64,000 bases of DNA from Nansenia antarctica (lineage: Eukaryota; Chordata; Actinopteri; Argentiniformes; Microstomatidae): the NCBI GenBank assembly GCA_963989245.1, contig OZ022341.1, positions 61,378,233 to 61,442,232 of the forward strand, read 5' to 3'. Positions 52,655-63,570 of the stretch are shown here, one piece after another. Position 1 is the first letter of the stretch. The number at the start of each line of letters is the position of its first letter. The translations under genes were made by a program, and so were the position numbers. The notes below the pieces were generated by a model that was not told the DNA's origin, searched no databases, and was given only the letters and a program-made list of their open reading frames with translations.

Positions 52655-53080
52655 ACGTCCTGGACCTATAAAGCTCCACTCACTGGGGGTTATGTCACGG
52701 GAGCATTTGCTCGAGGCCCAGGACCGTCAAAAACAGCTGTACGACAGAGGGACTAGCCTACGCAACTTCGCACCGGGAGACAAAGTCCTCGTATTACTGC
52801 CCACGTCTAGCTCTAAATTACTCGCCAAGTGGCAAGGGCCGTTCGCGGTCACACGGCGAATTGGGGATGTAGACTACGAGGTAGTGCGCTCGGATAGAGG
52901 GGATAGCACACAAATATACCATATTAATCTCCTTAAAAAATGGAACGACGTGGTCCCTGTTTCCCTGGTGTCGCTGCTCCTCGAGAGAGATGAGTTCGGG
53001 CCGGAGGTCCCAAAAACTAGTATTAGCGCCCCGACCTGCTTTTGCAGATCTCTCTGCAAGCCAGCGGGCGGACGTTGATA
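52655..53080 (+). pseudogene. Integrase C-terminal part of the Gmr1-like element
   Basis: Continues the interrupted integrase: REHLLEAQDRQKQLYDRG, FAPGDKVLVLLPTSSSKLLA and KWQGPFAVTRRIGDVDYEV, the usual integrase tail of Gypsy elements, then HINLLKKW. A frame change near 53020 separates it from the reverse transcriptase downstream. Confidence 0.88.
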
Positions 53081-54432
53081 AATTGCAACATAGCTTAGCG
53101 GATGTGTTCTCCCCTATACCCGGTCGTACTCGCCTCATAGAGCATCATATAGTTACGCAACCGGGTGTTACGGTACGTACGCGGCCATACAGGCTGCCGG
53201 CTCACAAACGAGATGTGGTGAGCCGGGAATTAGACTCTATGCTAAAACTGGGCGTGGTCGAAGAGTCGTACAGCGACTGGTGCAGCCCCATCGTGCTGGT
53301 GGCAAAGCGCGATGGGTCTGTACGGTTCTGTGTGGACTATAGACGGGTGAATTCTGTGTCAAAGTTCGATGCCTACCCTATACCCCGGATCGACGAGCTC
53401 CTGGACCGGCTTGGCACGGCTACATATTACACGACATTGGATTGCACGAAGGGATACTGGCAGATACTATTATCGCCGGTATCGCGGGAAAAAACAGCAT
53501 TCTCTACCCCGCGGGGTTTATTCCAGTTCACCGCGCTTCCGTTCGGGTTGTTTGGGGCGCCGGCCACGTTTCAGCGGCTAATGGATCGTATTCTGCGGCC
53601 GCACTCTGCGTATGCTGCGCCGTACTTAGATGACATTGTCATCTATGCGGACACCTGGCCGCAGCATATGCAGAGGGTGGCTGCGGTACTACAGTCGCTG
53701 AGGCAGGCGGGGCTGACGGCTAACCCGGCGAAGTGCGTGATCGGGCGGGGGGAGATCCGGTATCTGGGGTACATCCTGGGCGGTGGGGAGGTGCGACCGC
53801 AGGTGGATAAAAACGCTGCGATCGCCGCTGCCCCGCGGCCCAGGACCCGGAAGGACGTGAGGCGGTTCCTGGGACTGGCCAGCTACTACCGGCAGTTTGT
53901 GCCGGAGTTTTCGGAGCTGGCCAGCCCCCTTACCGACCTCACCCGGAAGGGGGCCCCAGATCCGGTCCAATGCAGTGAGCTGTGCCAAGTGGCGTTCGAT
54001 GGGATTAAGAACGCCCTCTGTGGAGAGACAGTCTTGTATGCTCCTAATTGTAATATCCCTTTTTCTCTGCAGACAGACGCGTCGGATAGAGGGCTGGGGG
54101 CGGTGCTGACCCAGCAGGTGGAGGGGGCCGACCGTTCGGTGCTGTACCTGAGCCGAAAGCTGTCGGAGCGGGAGGGCAGGTACAGCACGGTGGAGAAGGA
54201 GTGCCTGGCCATTCGGTGGGCGGTCGGCGCCCTCCGGTACTACCTGCTGGGGCGCTCGTTCACCCTCTACTCCGACCATGCTCCCCTACAGTGGCTCCAC
54301 CGCATGAAGGACACCAACGCGAGGATCACCCGAAGGTACCTCGCGTTGCAGCCCTTTAACTTCACAGTGGTTCATAGGCCGGGGTCGTGGCCGACTTCCT
54401 CTCCCGTGCGGGGGGGGGGGGGGGGGGGGTGA
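52990..54432 (+). pseudogene. Reverse transcriptase and RNase H of the Gmr1-like element
   Basis: One long frame encodes a reverse transcriptase (RPYRLPAHKRDVVSRELDSM, SPIVLVAKRDGSVRFCVDYR, TALPFGLFGAPATFQRLMD, YLDDIVIYA) and RNase H (LQTDASDRGLGAVLTQ, STVEKECLAIRWAV, LYSDHAPLQWLH). It lies downstream of integrase. The C-terminal end is damaged, running into a run of 20 G at 54410-54429. Confidence 0.93.
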
Positions 54433-54482
54433 GTAGGCTATCGGCCGTTGGTGTCCCCGGCCTCGAACTGGCGGTGGGGGTG

Positions 54483-54990
<508 letters not shown>

Positions 54991-55051
54991 ATGCATTACT
55001 CAAAACATCAGTTAAAACTGTCTGAGAGTGAGAGAAAGAGAGGAAAGAAAA

Positions 55052-55235
55052 CAACCGTATGTGTGATTGTGTGTGCGATTGTGTGTCTGTGTGTGTGATT
55101 GTGTCTGTGTGTGCGATTGTGTGTCTGTGTGTGTGATTGTGTCTGTGTGTGCGATTGTGTGTCTGTGTTTGTGATTGTATATCTGTGTATCGGTGTGTGT
55201 GATTGTGTATCTATGTGTGACTGTGTATCTGTGTG
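55052..55235. repeat. (TGTGATTG)n-type microsatellite, left part
   Basis: Variable units such as GTGTGTGATT, GTGTCTGT and GTGCGATT. The array reappears after the inserted LINE at 58236-58264. Confidence 0.93.
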
Positions 55236-58235
55236 AGCGATTACTGAAGAAATTCCCTCCAGTGCGCCCGTGTCCTGACGTTTTAACGTCGGTCTCTACA
55301 TCTGACTGGATACGCGACCAGCTATGTTTCATGCGCGACACCGTTCTGCCCTCGCTGCAGAGAGAGAGAGGACCGCGAGCCGGAGTCGCGGTGGGAACCG
55401 CGGGGTGAGCAGGAATAAACTGGCCTATCTTTGGTCGCACAGGAGATCAAAGGCGATCCAAGTCATTTTAAACAACAGTATGTATCCCGATCCCGCTCCC
55501 TGCCCGAGTGACATTACAGCCATACAGAATTACTACGATACAAAGTGTCAAAACAACCGGTCAGGTGACGACCTCCCACCACCGCCTTGGCATGGGGAGG
55601 TGACGTCACCCAATCCACCTTTCCTCCCTGACACCTCACACTTCACCGTCCAGGAGGTGGAGTGTGTTTTGCACAGCCTTCCCAACAACAAGGCCAGTGG
55701 CTCAGATGGGGTGACATACGAGGCACTGAAATCCACACAGTCTTGTCAGACATTAACAACTGTTTTTAATGTCTGTTTGGAGAATAAGCGAGTTCCAGAT
55801 TCATGGAAAGGAGCATTGATACATCGCATCCCAAAGAAAGGCAATATCCCTGAAGATCCAACAACATGGAGGGACATCTCTCTTCTCCCTACCATCTATA
55901 AGGTGTTCATGAAATGCATACTGGCCCGAGTCCTGCCCTGGTTGGTGGATGCTAACATCTTGTCCACCAAACAGAAGGCTTACATCAGCAGGATGGGTAT
56001 GGATGAGCATGTGTTCTGCCTTAAGACAGGGATAGATGACTTTAAACATCAGTCATGTAAACTCTTTACAGTCTTTCTTGATTTTAGAGATGCTTTTGGA
56101 ACATTAGCTCACAATATAATGATTAGATCACTGGAAGAGATACAGCTACCCCAGCTATTCATTGACATTGTGAGAGATATGTACCGAAGCTCCACCATCC
56201 AAGTAATCTGTGGGAAGCAGCTCACTCGCCCAACACCACTTCAGACAGGCATTAAAACTGGCTGTCCATGGAGCGCGGTTAATTTCATAATTGCCATCAA
56301 CCAGTGGATTAAGTGGCTGTGTCAGTGTGCCCCTGAGGGTGTCATCTCCCCCAACCCAGTGCAGGGCTACGCAGATGATGTTGTCCTGGCCTCCAGGGAA
56401 GAGAGCGTCATCAAGAACATGCTCTGCAGGACGGATCGTTTTCTGGAATGGTCTGGCCTGGAGGTCAAAGCCAGCAAATGCGCTGTCCTGTATGAGAGGC
56501 GGAGTGGGGGGAACAGGTGGTACCACTCAAAAACAGACACACCCCCTGTGTTCTCTTTAGCAACACAGCCCATTCGTGTAAATTCTCTTCATGAGACATA
56601 CACATATCTTGGACATAAAATTAACATCGCAGGAGAGTGGAAGGAGCAAGTCAATAACATCCTGACTGAGTTCACTTCCAGGCTGGACTTGATAGACAGT
56701 TGTCCTCTGCCACTAACTATGAAGTTAGAAGCCATCAGGCAGGTGGCCCTGTCCAAAGTTCAGCACCTCTTCTCCAATGTCCACATCCCCCAGAAAGTGC
56801 TGTGTGAAATGAACAACAAGACTGTGAGTGTAGTGCGCAGGTGGCTTGGACTCAATTCACACAGCACCCGTGACATCATCTTTCATCCCCAGTGGGAGGG
56901 AGAGCTAGGGGTCCCCAATGTAGAATGGATCTACACCAGCATGAGAATTTCCCATCTTCTCAGGATGCTTAACAACGACGACAAGGACGTCAGGGAGCTG
57001 GCCCGCTCCTCCATGTTCCTGGACCTGAGGAGAAGGAAGGTCCCAGTTGCCAGGGGGGCGGAGCCCCACTTCCTTGGGTTCAAGAGGAAACCCAGCGGAA
57101 AATTGGACACTCATTCCGCTGGTTTTGGAGTTTGGTCTGATTGGCCAGACCTGAATGACCTCTGTGTCCGAGCCGGGGTGTCCCTGGAGTGGGTGCGGTC
57201 TGACTCTGAGACTGTTCGGGTCTCAGAGAACTGTATATCTGACCCTCTCACACAGGTCAGAGCAACAGCCTCCTTTGCTGGACAGAGCCACCAGCTAACA
57301 TCTAGAGGGGCCAGACGGACTCTCATGGACCTTCATCAACATCAACAACAACAACACTGGACTGGTCTGAAACTCCAGGGAAAACTGGCATGTCTTCCCA
57401 CAGCTGATCACTCTGTTTCTCATTCTTTTCTAAAAAACACTGCACTCGATGAGGACATTGTCATATTCACAACCAAGGCCAGATTACAAGTCCTTCCTAC
57501 CAGACTCAACCTCTCTATTTGGTTTCCTTCCACTCAGGTTCCTCATTGCTTGCACCACACCACAGAACAGGTTACAGAAACACTATCACACATCTTGAAT
57601 GGCTGTTATGTTTACAAAGGAATGTATATAGCACGTCATGACAGAATTGTGAGCCTTATAGTAAAGGACATATCACTCCACTTCCCAGTTACAGTGAAAA
57701 TGTATACACATGCTTGTGTCAATGCATCTATGTTCAATTTCTGTAATGACCAATGTCACTTTTCACAGTTGTCTGCTAACACACCAGATGTTGTTGTTGT
57801 TAATGAAGAGTCCAGAGAGGTGTCTGTATTAGAGGTAGCATGCACCTTTGATATAAGCCTAGAGGAAGCCTTCATGACTAAGGTCATGAAATACCAGCAG
57901 CTTGTAGATACCATCTCAGAGCTAGGCTATAGGTGTACGCTATTAGTCTTTATATTTGGCAGTCTTGGACATGTGCACAGATTGGTTGTCAGAGGACTAC
58001 GTCTACTGGGAATGTCCAAGGGAGAAGCAAAAAGGCTCAGCAAGTATTGCTCTGTCTCTGTGATTATTGGCAGCCGCCAAATATGGCGGAGACGGTGTTA
58101 CTTGTACCCGTGAGTCTTGTCCTGTTGTATGTGAAAGACATTGTCCATGTCTGTTTGTGAATGCATCCCATCTGTGCCTTCAGTATTTGTGTCCCTGTAT
58201 ACTTGTTTCTATGTGGACATAAATAAATGATTAAA
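55236..58235 (+). mobile_element. RLE-type LINE inserted in a microsatellite
   Basis: Spans from the end of one microsatellite block to the start of the next. It carries the ORF described below, a 3' UTR of about 120 bp and the end ATAAATAAATGATTAAAA. The 5' end is probably truncated or frame-shifted, as protein-like sequence in another frame (KKFPPVRPCPDVLTSVSTSD) precedes the ORF. Confidence 0.88.
55324..58113 (+). CDS. LINE reverse transcriptase with restriction-like endonuclease
   Basis: 929 codons with no break. Reverse transcriptase blocks: NNKASGSDGVTYEALKS, WRDISLLPTIYKVFMKCILA, FLDFRDAFGTLAHN and GYADDVVLAS (YADD at about residue 349). A zinc-finger-like segment near 742-775 has ETLSHILNGC followed by ARHD. 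The restriction-like endonuclease follows: PDVVVVN (about 821), SVLEVACTFD and KVMKYQQL, giving the PD...E...K arrangement. This architecture is that of the R2/R4/Hero/NeSL group of LINEs; the DAFGTLAH block resembles NeSL/Hero. The start is the first ATG after an in-frame stop at 55303. The ORF is shorter than typical R2 proteins and shows no N-terminal zinc fingers. Clade not settled. Confidence 0.9.
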   Translation: MFHARHRSALAAERERTASRSRGGNRGVSRNKLAYLWSHRRSKAIQVILNNSMYPDPAPCPSDITAIQNYYDTKCQNNRSGDDLPPPPWHGEVTSPNPPFLPDTSHFTVQEVECVLHSLPNNKASGSDGVTYEALKSTQSCQTLTTVFNVCLENKRVPDSWKGALIHRIPKKGNIPEDPTTWRDISLLPTIYKVFMKCILARVLPWLVDANILSTKQKAYISRMGMDEHVFCLKTGIDDFKHQSCKLFTVFLDFRDAFGTLAHNIMIRSLEEIQLPQLFIDIVRDMYRSSTIQVICGKQLTRPTPLQTGIKTGCPWSAVNFIIAINQWIKWLCQCAPEGVISPNPVQGYADDVVLASREESVIKNMLCRTDRFLEWSGLEVKASKCAVLYERRSGGNRWYHSKTDTPPVFSLATQPIRVNSLHETYTYLGHKINIAGEWKEQVNNILTEFTSRLDLIDSCPLPLTMKLEAIRQVALSKVQHLFSNVHIPQKVLCEMNNKTVSVVRRWLGLNSHSTRDIIFHPQWEGELGVPNVEWIYTSMRISHLLRMLNNDDKDVRELARSSMFLDLRRRKVPVARGAEPHFLGFKRKPSGKLDTHSAGFGVWSDWPDLNDLCVRAGVSLEWVRSDSETVRVSENCISDPLTQVRATASFAGQSHQLTSRGARRTLMDLHQHQQQQHWTGLKLQGKLACLPTADHSVSHSFLKNTALDEDIVIFTTKARLQVLPTRLNLSIWFPSTQVPHCLHHTTEQVTETLSHILNGCYVYKGMYIARHDRIVSLIVKDISLHFPVTVKMYTHACVNASMFNFCNDQCHFSQLSANTPDVVVVNEESREVSVLEVACTFDISLEEAFMTKVMKYQQLVDTISELGYRCTLLVFIFGSLGHVHRLVVRGLRLLGMSKGEAKRLSKYCSVSVIIGSRQIWRRRCYLYP

Positions 58236-58264
58236 ATGTGATTGTGTGTGTGATTGTGTGTGCG
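58236..58264. repeat. (TGTGATTG)n microsatellite, right part
   Basis: Three to four units after the LINE end, of the same composition as the left block. Confidence 0.85.
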
Positions 58265-58663
58265 ATATGACATGGAGGAGAGTCACTGTGCCACTGCAGG
58301 CATGAAATTGGTAAGAAACAACACCATGGGCGTATTATCGAATGGTTCTCTAATGCTGAAACACTAGGCTAATCACAAAGACTTCTGGGATGCATACTGT
58401 AACTCTCAATGACACACCGTCAGGCACCCTTTGGCTCAAGGAGATGGTCTAACAGAGATAGGCATAAGTTGAACACACTCCTGAATTCCCCTTTGCTGCA
58501 GCTAAGATCAACAGAGGGATGGGCATGAAAGGGGGCAACAGCATCTGCTCCTTTGCCCTGCCACTCACAAAGTGCCCTCCTAGTTGCTATATACAAAATG
58601 GTAGTCAGAGCATATGAGTGGAGTACAAGCTGAGCGAGGAGTGGAACAGGGGTGTTTTGTATG
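58265..58663. other. Intergenic, nothing recognised
   Basis: No domain or repeat boundary noted. Confidence 0.4.
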
Positions 58664-59220
58664 AAGTAAGTAACGTTTATTTATATAGCACAACATTTAC
58701 AACGACAAGAGCCGCCCAAAGTGCTTAACAGATAAAATATAAAGAGAAAAACAAGATAAAAGAGATAACATACAGATTAAAGAAAACTGATCAAATAGAA
58801 AAATACACTAAAAGCAAGGTGCAGTATAAATAAAAGTGCAAAGAGTGCAGTGTCGGGAAGGCAGGCTCACCTCAGGTCAAAGGCCAGGGAGAAAAGATGT
58901 GTGTTTGACTAGTTTTTTAAAAACCTCAATGCTCTCGGCGGCTCTGATGTGGAGGGGGAGACTATTCCAGAGCCTAGGGGCGGCCTTAGAAGGCTCTGTC
59001 CCCTCTAGTTTTTAATTTATTCCTGGGGACCTCCAAAAGCAGTTGCTCAGCTGACCTAAGGGCTCTGGATGGAGTGTGGTGGCGCAATAGGTCAGCCAAG
59101 TACGGGGGTGCCAGCCCGTTCAGTGCTTTAAAAACAATTAAAAGTAATGAAGCATGGAGCGCAGTTGGACCATGGGCTTTTTCCTTGCACTCCATTTTCT
59201 CTCCGGTGTCGCTCATCTGA
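58664..59220 (-). mobile_element. LINE reverse transcriptase C-terminal fragment
   Basis: The minus strand encodes LLIVFKALNGLAPPYLADLL and TPSRALRSAEQLLLEVPRNK, with KTRGDRAF, the C-terminal end of a CR1/L2-group ORF2, related to the copy at 42.0-42.4 kb. The 3' end reads AAGCACTTTGGGCGGCTC and then TGTGCTATATAAATAAACG. Confidence 0.87.
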
Positions 59221-60330
59221 CGAGCTCAGGGCAGTGATTTCAGGGCATATTATCCCTTCGCTAGTTAAATATAAGATGCATGTTCACAATATGGTCACAC
59301 AAGATGGTGGTTCTCATAAAACATGTAAAATTACGTTGTCATGAGTGGAGCCCCCCCCCCCTCCCTTTTAGGAAAGAACATGTGCCCATTCTTTCCATTC
59401 CTAAATTAGCACCTTCTTCTTATGCTGTTTTGAACTTATCACAAAGCAGGACATTGAATTAAAAGGCCTACATTAGTGACACAGAAATGTCCTGTAAAGA
59501 AACACAAGCAGAGTATCATACTGTCAGGACAATATTTTTGTTATTTTTTTATTTGTCAGAGTATATATATATACATTTGTCCATACAGTATGATACATTT
59601 CATATTATGTAGCAAGAATGCTCTGCTTGTGTTATCGTAATGGAGAGATAAAATACCTTGCTGTAGAGACAAAATCATTCTTTCGAGTCTTCACTGCTCT
59701 GCATTCAAAGAGCCTGCATTAGTTGCATACTGTATCTGTCTGCGCAGACTAAAACATCCCTTTGTAAAGCACCAATCTTTATTTCAACATGCTTTCTGAC
59801 ACTTCTTTAGCTTCTATGCTCACTCACTCACTCACTCACGTTACAGATAATTCTACAAAGATCAAGTGCTCTAGGGTGTGTCACTGAACCTAAATGATAA
59901 GGTGGTGGCGGGGGGCGGTGGAGGGAGTTGTCTAGCTGTCTGTCACCTTTAGAATTACTCTCTTATTTCAAGAACAGAGGACATTTCTCTCATTTATCAT
60001 CATAGAGAAAATGGGGGGAGTGCAGTTCAAAAGGAGTACCCAAAACCCCCCAGGGTGCCAATGTAAGCGGGAGTTCTCCTATACGACTCATACTACTGTG
60101 GAAGCATTGGAGGGGGGGCTGTAAGGTGCTAATTCAAACCAGCGGCAAAACATGGTCTTGACATTTATGCTGACATGGAAGGAAGAGGCTTCGCTCAACA
60201 AGAATCGTGGGTAATGCCAGAAAATAGGCAGATTATTAATTATATTTTTATTTTATTTTATTATTTTTTTGCCTATATCAGCACCTGTACACTACTTTCA
60301 ATTATTTAAAAAATAATAATAAAATGCCTT
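59221..60330. other. Intergenic, nothing recognised
   Basis: Low-complexity AT stretches at 60238-60270 and 60305-60325; no gene found. Confidence 0.4.
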
Positions 60331-60756
60331 ATCTACAGTGCATAAGTATTGGAAAGCATTCTTCTTTTAGCTCTATACTCCATCAGTTTGGATTTTAAAT
60401 CGAATTTATCGCAAGGTTAGAGATTCTCAACATTAAGTCAATGTTTTTTTTTGTGCTATTTAGAAATGGCAGGCCTTTTTATACATAGTCCTCCTATTTC
60501 AGGAAACCAGTAGAATTGGAAAATTGGCTTGACAGGTGTTTCTAGTTAGTCAGGTGGATTCACATAATTTGTGCAGGCTTATAAGAGCTATCAATGTCTT
60601 GATTCTAGATTACGTTTCCCTTTGGAGTCTGCTACTGCTAAGACCAATGAGTTGTCACTGAAAATCAAGGAAGCCATTATTGGGCTGAGAAACAAGAAAG
60701 TATCATACTATCATAAACATATCCTAAACCTTAGACTTGCCGACAACAGTTTGGAA

Positions 60757-60945
60757 TACCATGGCGTAGCGGGTTAAGCGTTGACCATGTAACCGCAGGG
60801 TCCCCGGTTCGATTCCGGCCTGGGACATATCCTGCATGTCATCCCTCCTCTCTCTCTCACCCATCCTTCCTGTCTAAATCTCTACTGTATGTCAATAAAA
60901 TGAAAAATATGAGTGGGACTGCCCCACTCAGAAAAAATAACTAAA
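60757..60945 (+). mobile_element. tRNA-derived SINE, plus-strand copy
   Basis: A box TGGCGTAGCGGGTTAAGCG, B box GGTTCGATTCCGG, CT-rich body and 3' hairpin GAGTGGGACTGCCCCACTC followed by AGAAAAAATAA. It matches the minus-strand copy at 35.2 kb and disrupts the Tc1 relic. Confidence 0.92.
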
Positions 60946-61399
60946 TAAAGTAACACACTGGAGCAAACAGCCTGGTAGGCCGAATAATAATTCACCATAA
61001 TTAAGAAAAACCCCAACATGACTGTCCCACTGATCATGAGCACTCTCCAGGCAATATGCACAAATGTGTCAGAATGTGCCATTCGCAGAAGACTTCACCA
61101 GCAGAACTACCGGGGCTGTACTGCCACAAGGTGTAAACCACTAGTTAGCAACAGAAACTGGAAGGCCAGATTACAGTTTGCTAATAAGTACCTAACAGAG
61201 CCTGTAGAGTTCTGGAAAAAGATCTTGTGGACAGATCAGACAAAGCTGAACATGTACCATTGAGTGTTGGCAAGTGTAAACTGTGGAGAAGAAAAGTAAC
61301 TGGCCAAAATCCCCAGCATCCCACCGTATCTGTGAAACATGGTGGAGGGGGTGTTATGGCTTGGGCATGTAAGGCTGCCATGGGAACTGGCTCACTTTC

Positions 61400-61705
61400 C
61401 TATTTCTTTCCTTTTTTTTTATTGTTCATTTGCTCATTGTTTGTTTCTTTGTTGGTCTTGGTAGGTTTCATTGTTAATTTTTGTAATATATAAAAAATGT
61501 TGTGCAAATTCTGGTTGTGCGCCGACCATCAAGTGTAATTTTTGTTGATGATGAATAGGGGGTAGGTAATTATAAGATGTTTCTTCTTCCTGCTCCTTTT
61601 TTGCCCATGGGGAAATTAATTAATTGTATAGGACACATAAAAATGTATGACATGTATGATAATCTCATGAAAATAAATGAAAGAAAGAAAGAAAGAAAGG
61701 AATAA
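61400..61705 (+). mobile_element. LINE 3' end with (GAAA)n tail in the Tc1 relic
   Basis: Non-Tc1 sequence ending CTCATGAAAATAAATGAAAG plus GAAA repeats separates two pieces of the transposase. It resembles a LINE 3' UTR, but no coding part is present. Boundaries approximate. Confidence 0.6.
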
Positions 61706-62006
61706 ATAACTTGCTTTCACTGTTGATGTAACAGCTGACGGCAGCAGCAGAATGAATTCTGAATTGTACAGAAATATATTTTCTCCTGAAGTACAATTAA
61801 ATGCTTCTAATCTCATTGGACGGCGCTTCATCATACAGCAAGACAATGACCCCAAACATACTGCCATAGCAACTAGGTTTTTCAGAGCCAAAAATGTACA
61901 TTTCTTGAGTGCCAAATCAAGTCAATCAAATCTCCAGGTTTAATTTCAATTGAGCATGCATTTAATTTGTTGAAGAGGGAACTTACAGTCGGCCGGTGTT
62001 TAACAC

Positions 62007-62190
62007 AAGCACCACCACAAGGTGTAAAGACAGAAGCACCACCACAAGGTGTAAAGACAGAAGCACCACCACATGGTGTAAAGACAGAAGCACCACCACA
62101 TGGTGTAAAGACAGAAGCACCACCACATGGTGTAAAGACAGAAGCACCACCACATGGTGTAAAGACAGACGCACCACCACAAGGTGTGAG
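62007..62190. repeat. 27-bp minisatellite, about seven copies
   Basis: Unit begins AGCACCACCACAAGGTGTAA; copies vary at one position (caaggtg/catggtg). In one frame it gives a nine-residue repeat EAPPHGVKT, but no gene context supports coding. It lies at the end of the Tc1 relic. Confidence 0.96.
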
Positions 62191-62329
62191 GTGCTGCTGA
62201 AAGCCACAATGAAGGGGCAGGACTAGATATGTTTTCACTTCCTCCTGTCCCCTCCCGAGCGCTAGTGTAAATTGCACAAGGTGAATTTGTGTTGGATAAA
62301 ACTTTTTAAAAAACGTTTTATATGTTTAT

Positions 62330-62763
62330 TGTGTTTGGGACAAATCAAAATCAAATAAAAACCAAACCAGAGGGAATACAGACTTTATTTTACCTAAATT
62401 CCAAACAGCAATGGGTACTAATACATTTTTATTTACAGCAGCTTCAGAATGGAACAAGCTTCCAGTGGCCCTAAAAAGCTTAGAGGGAGAGGTAAGCTTT
62501 AAACGTGCAACAAAGAACTGTCTAGGCAGTGAAATGACAGAGTAGAAACACGTCATAGGTAGGGAGTGCAGGGAATTTGTGTAACTATCTATGTTTGTTT
62601 TTTATGGTTTTTATCATGTTCTGTAAATTAGTTTTTATGGTAACTGTCTGTCCTGTCCTCAATCAGGGACCATGATGGAAATAAGCGTATGCGCTTTATC
62701 ATGTGTTTTTATCCCTTGGAAACTGTCTTTTTAATTCCACAATAAATCAAATCAAATCAAATG
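62330..62763 (+). mobile_element. Non-LTR retrotransposon 3' fragment
   Basis: The plus strand encodes SEWNKLPVALKSLEGEVSFK and RATKNCL, a typical end of a LINE ORF2, then a 3' UTR and an AATCA repeat tail at 62740-62762. Confidence 0.8.
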
Positions 62764-63535
62764 AGGTCCTTGTGAAGGATGTTTGAAAAGAGAATGGTTT
62801 GCCTTGGTTTCAGATAGATTGGCAAAATCAAGTTTATTCTAGTAACTCGTGAATTGCAGAGATGATGAACAGTGGAAATTGTTTAAATGTCAGGTTATTT
62901 TAACGAGGATCAAGCAAATCGAACAGGAAGGAAGGTTGTATGACATAACACGGCAAGTTGGTGTGAAGGACCGCTGACAAGTTGCTGCCTGCCTCCTTCG
63001 TTAATTTTGTAATTTTGATCTGTTGAGTTCTCTTGTGCAATTGGACTCTAAACCTGCCTGTTAGATTCTGCTTGTCCGATCTAACACTGTGACGATGAAT
63101 TTAGCAGTTTAACAGTCTGTACATGCGCTAGTGCTACTGTGCTGTCACTCGGTCGCTTGGAGCTATAGGGCTCACCTGTATTGGGCTACTGGGGTTCCTA
63201 TGTGCTCTCTCTGACTGGATAACCCGTTCTGGTGCGCCCTGCAAAGCACGCCTGTTCGGATCTGTCATCATGTGGATTTTTAAACTGCTCCTATGTGTCT
63301 CACGGTTACGAGCGTGACTCTGCCGCTGCGTTATTCTATAACAGAGCTGCTACGTCTCCAGTCTCACTCTAGGACCCCTCCAGCTCTCCTTGCCCCCCAT
63401 TGTAGTAAGATATACTCACCGTGGATCTGGACGAAACTTTGAGTACACAAAACACAACCGTAGTGAAATAAATCGCTCTTTCTGGTCCACTGAGCCAAGT
63501 CCCCCTCGCACTGCCCGTGCTGTCAATCGCAGTGT
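62764..63535. other. Unassigned, possibly 5' part of the following LINE
   Basis: No domain seen; the right part may be the 5' UTR of the LINE whose endonuclease begins about 63580. Confidence 0.4.
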
Positions 63536-63570
63536 GTTATCCCCCCTGCTTAAAAAGCAGGGGGGATAAC
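63536..63570. repeat. Perfect 16-bp hairpin
   Basis: GTTATCCCCCCTGCTT is followed by a 3-base loop and its exact inverse. It lies just before the endonuclease segment of a LINE. Confidence 0.95.

Larger units (their letters stand above)
60331..62000 (+). pseudogene. Broken Tc1-like transposase, split by a SINE and a LINE end
   Basis: Fragments in order: TNELSLKIKEAIIGLRNKK (DNA-binding start), RRLHQQNYRGCTATRCKPLV, FWKKILWTDQTKLN (first catalytic D), VSVKHGGGGVMAWACKAAMG, and QQDNDPKHTAIATRFFRAKN (second D). The third catalytic region (normally SPDLNPIEH) is altered to SSQSNLQV followed by a stop. A SINE interrupts it at about 60757-60945 and a LINE 3' end at about 61400-61705. The left end may be the TACAGTGCATAAGTATTGGA at about 60334. 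Inactive. Confidence 0.88.

Noticed and set aside
60757..60835. Possible tRNA gene
   Set aside because: Has A and B boxes but continues into a SINE body and tail, and the fold is degraded; the same holds at 35.3 and 39.25 kb.
61967..62200. Protein-like nine-residue repeats EAPPHGVKT
   Set aside because: A 27-bp tandem array is open in several frames; there is no promoter, exon context or partner.
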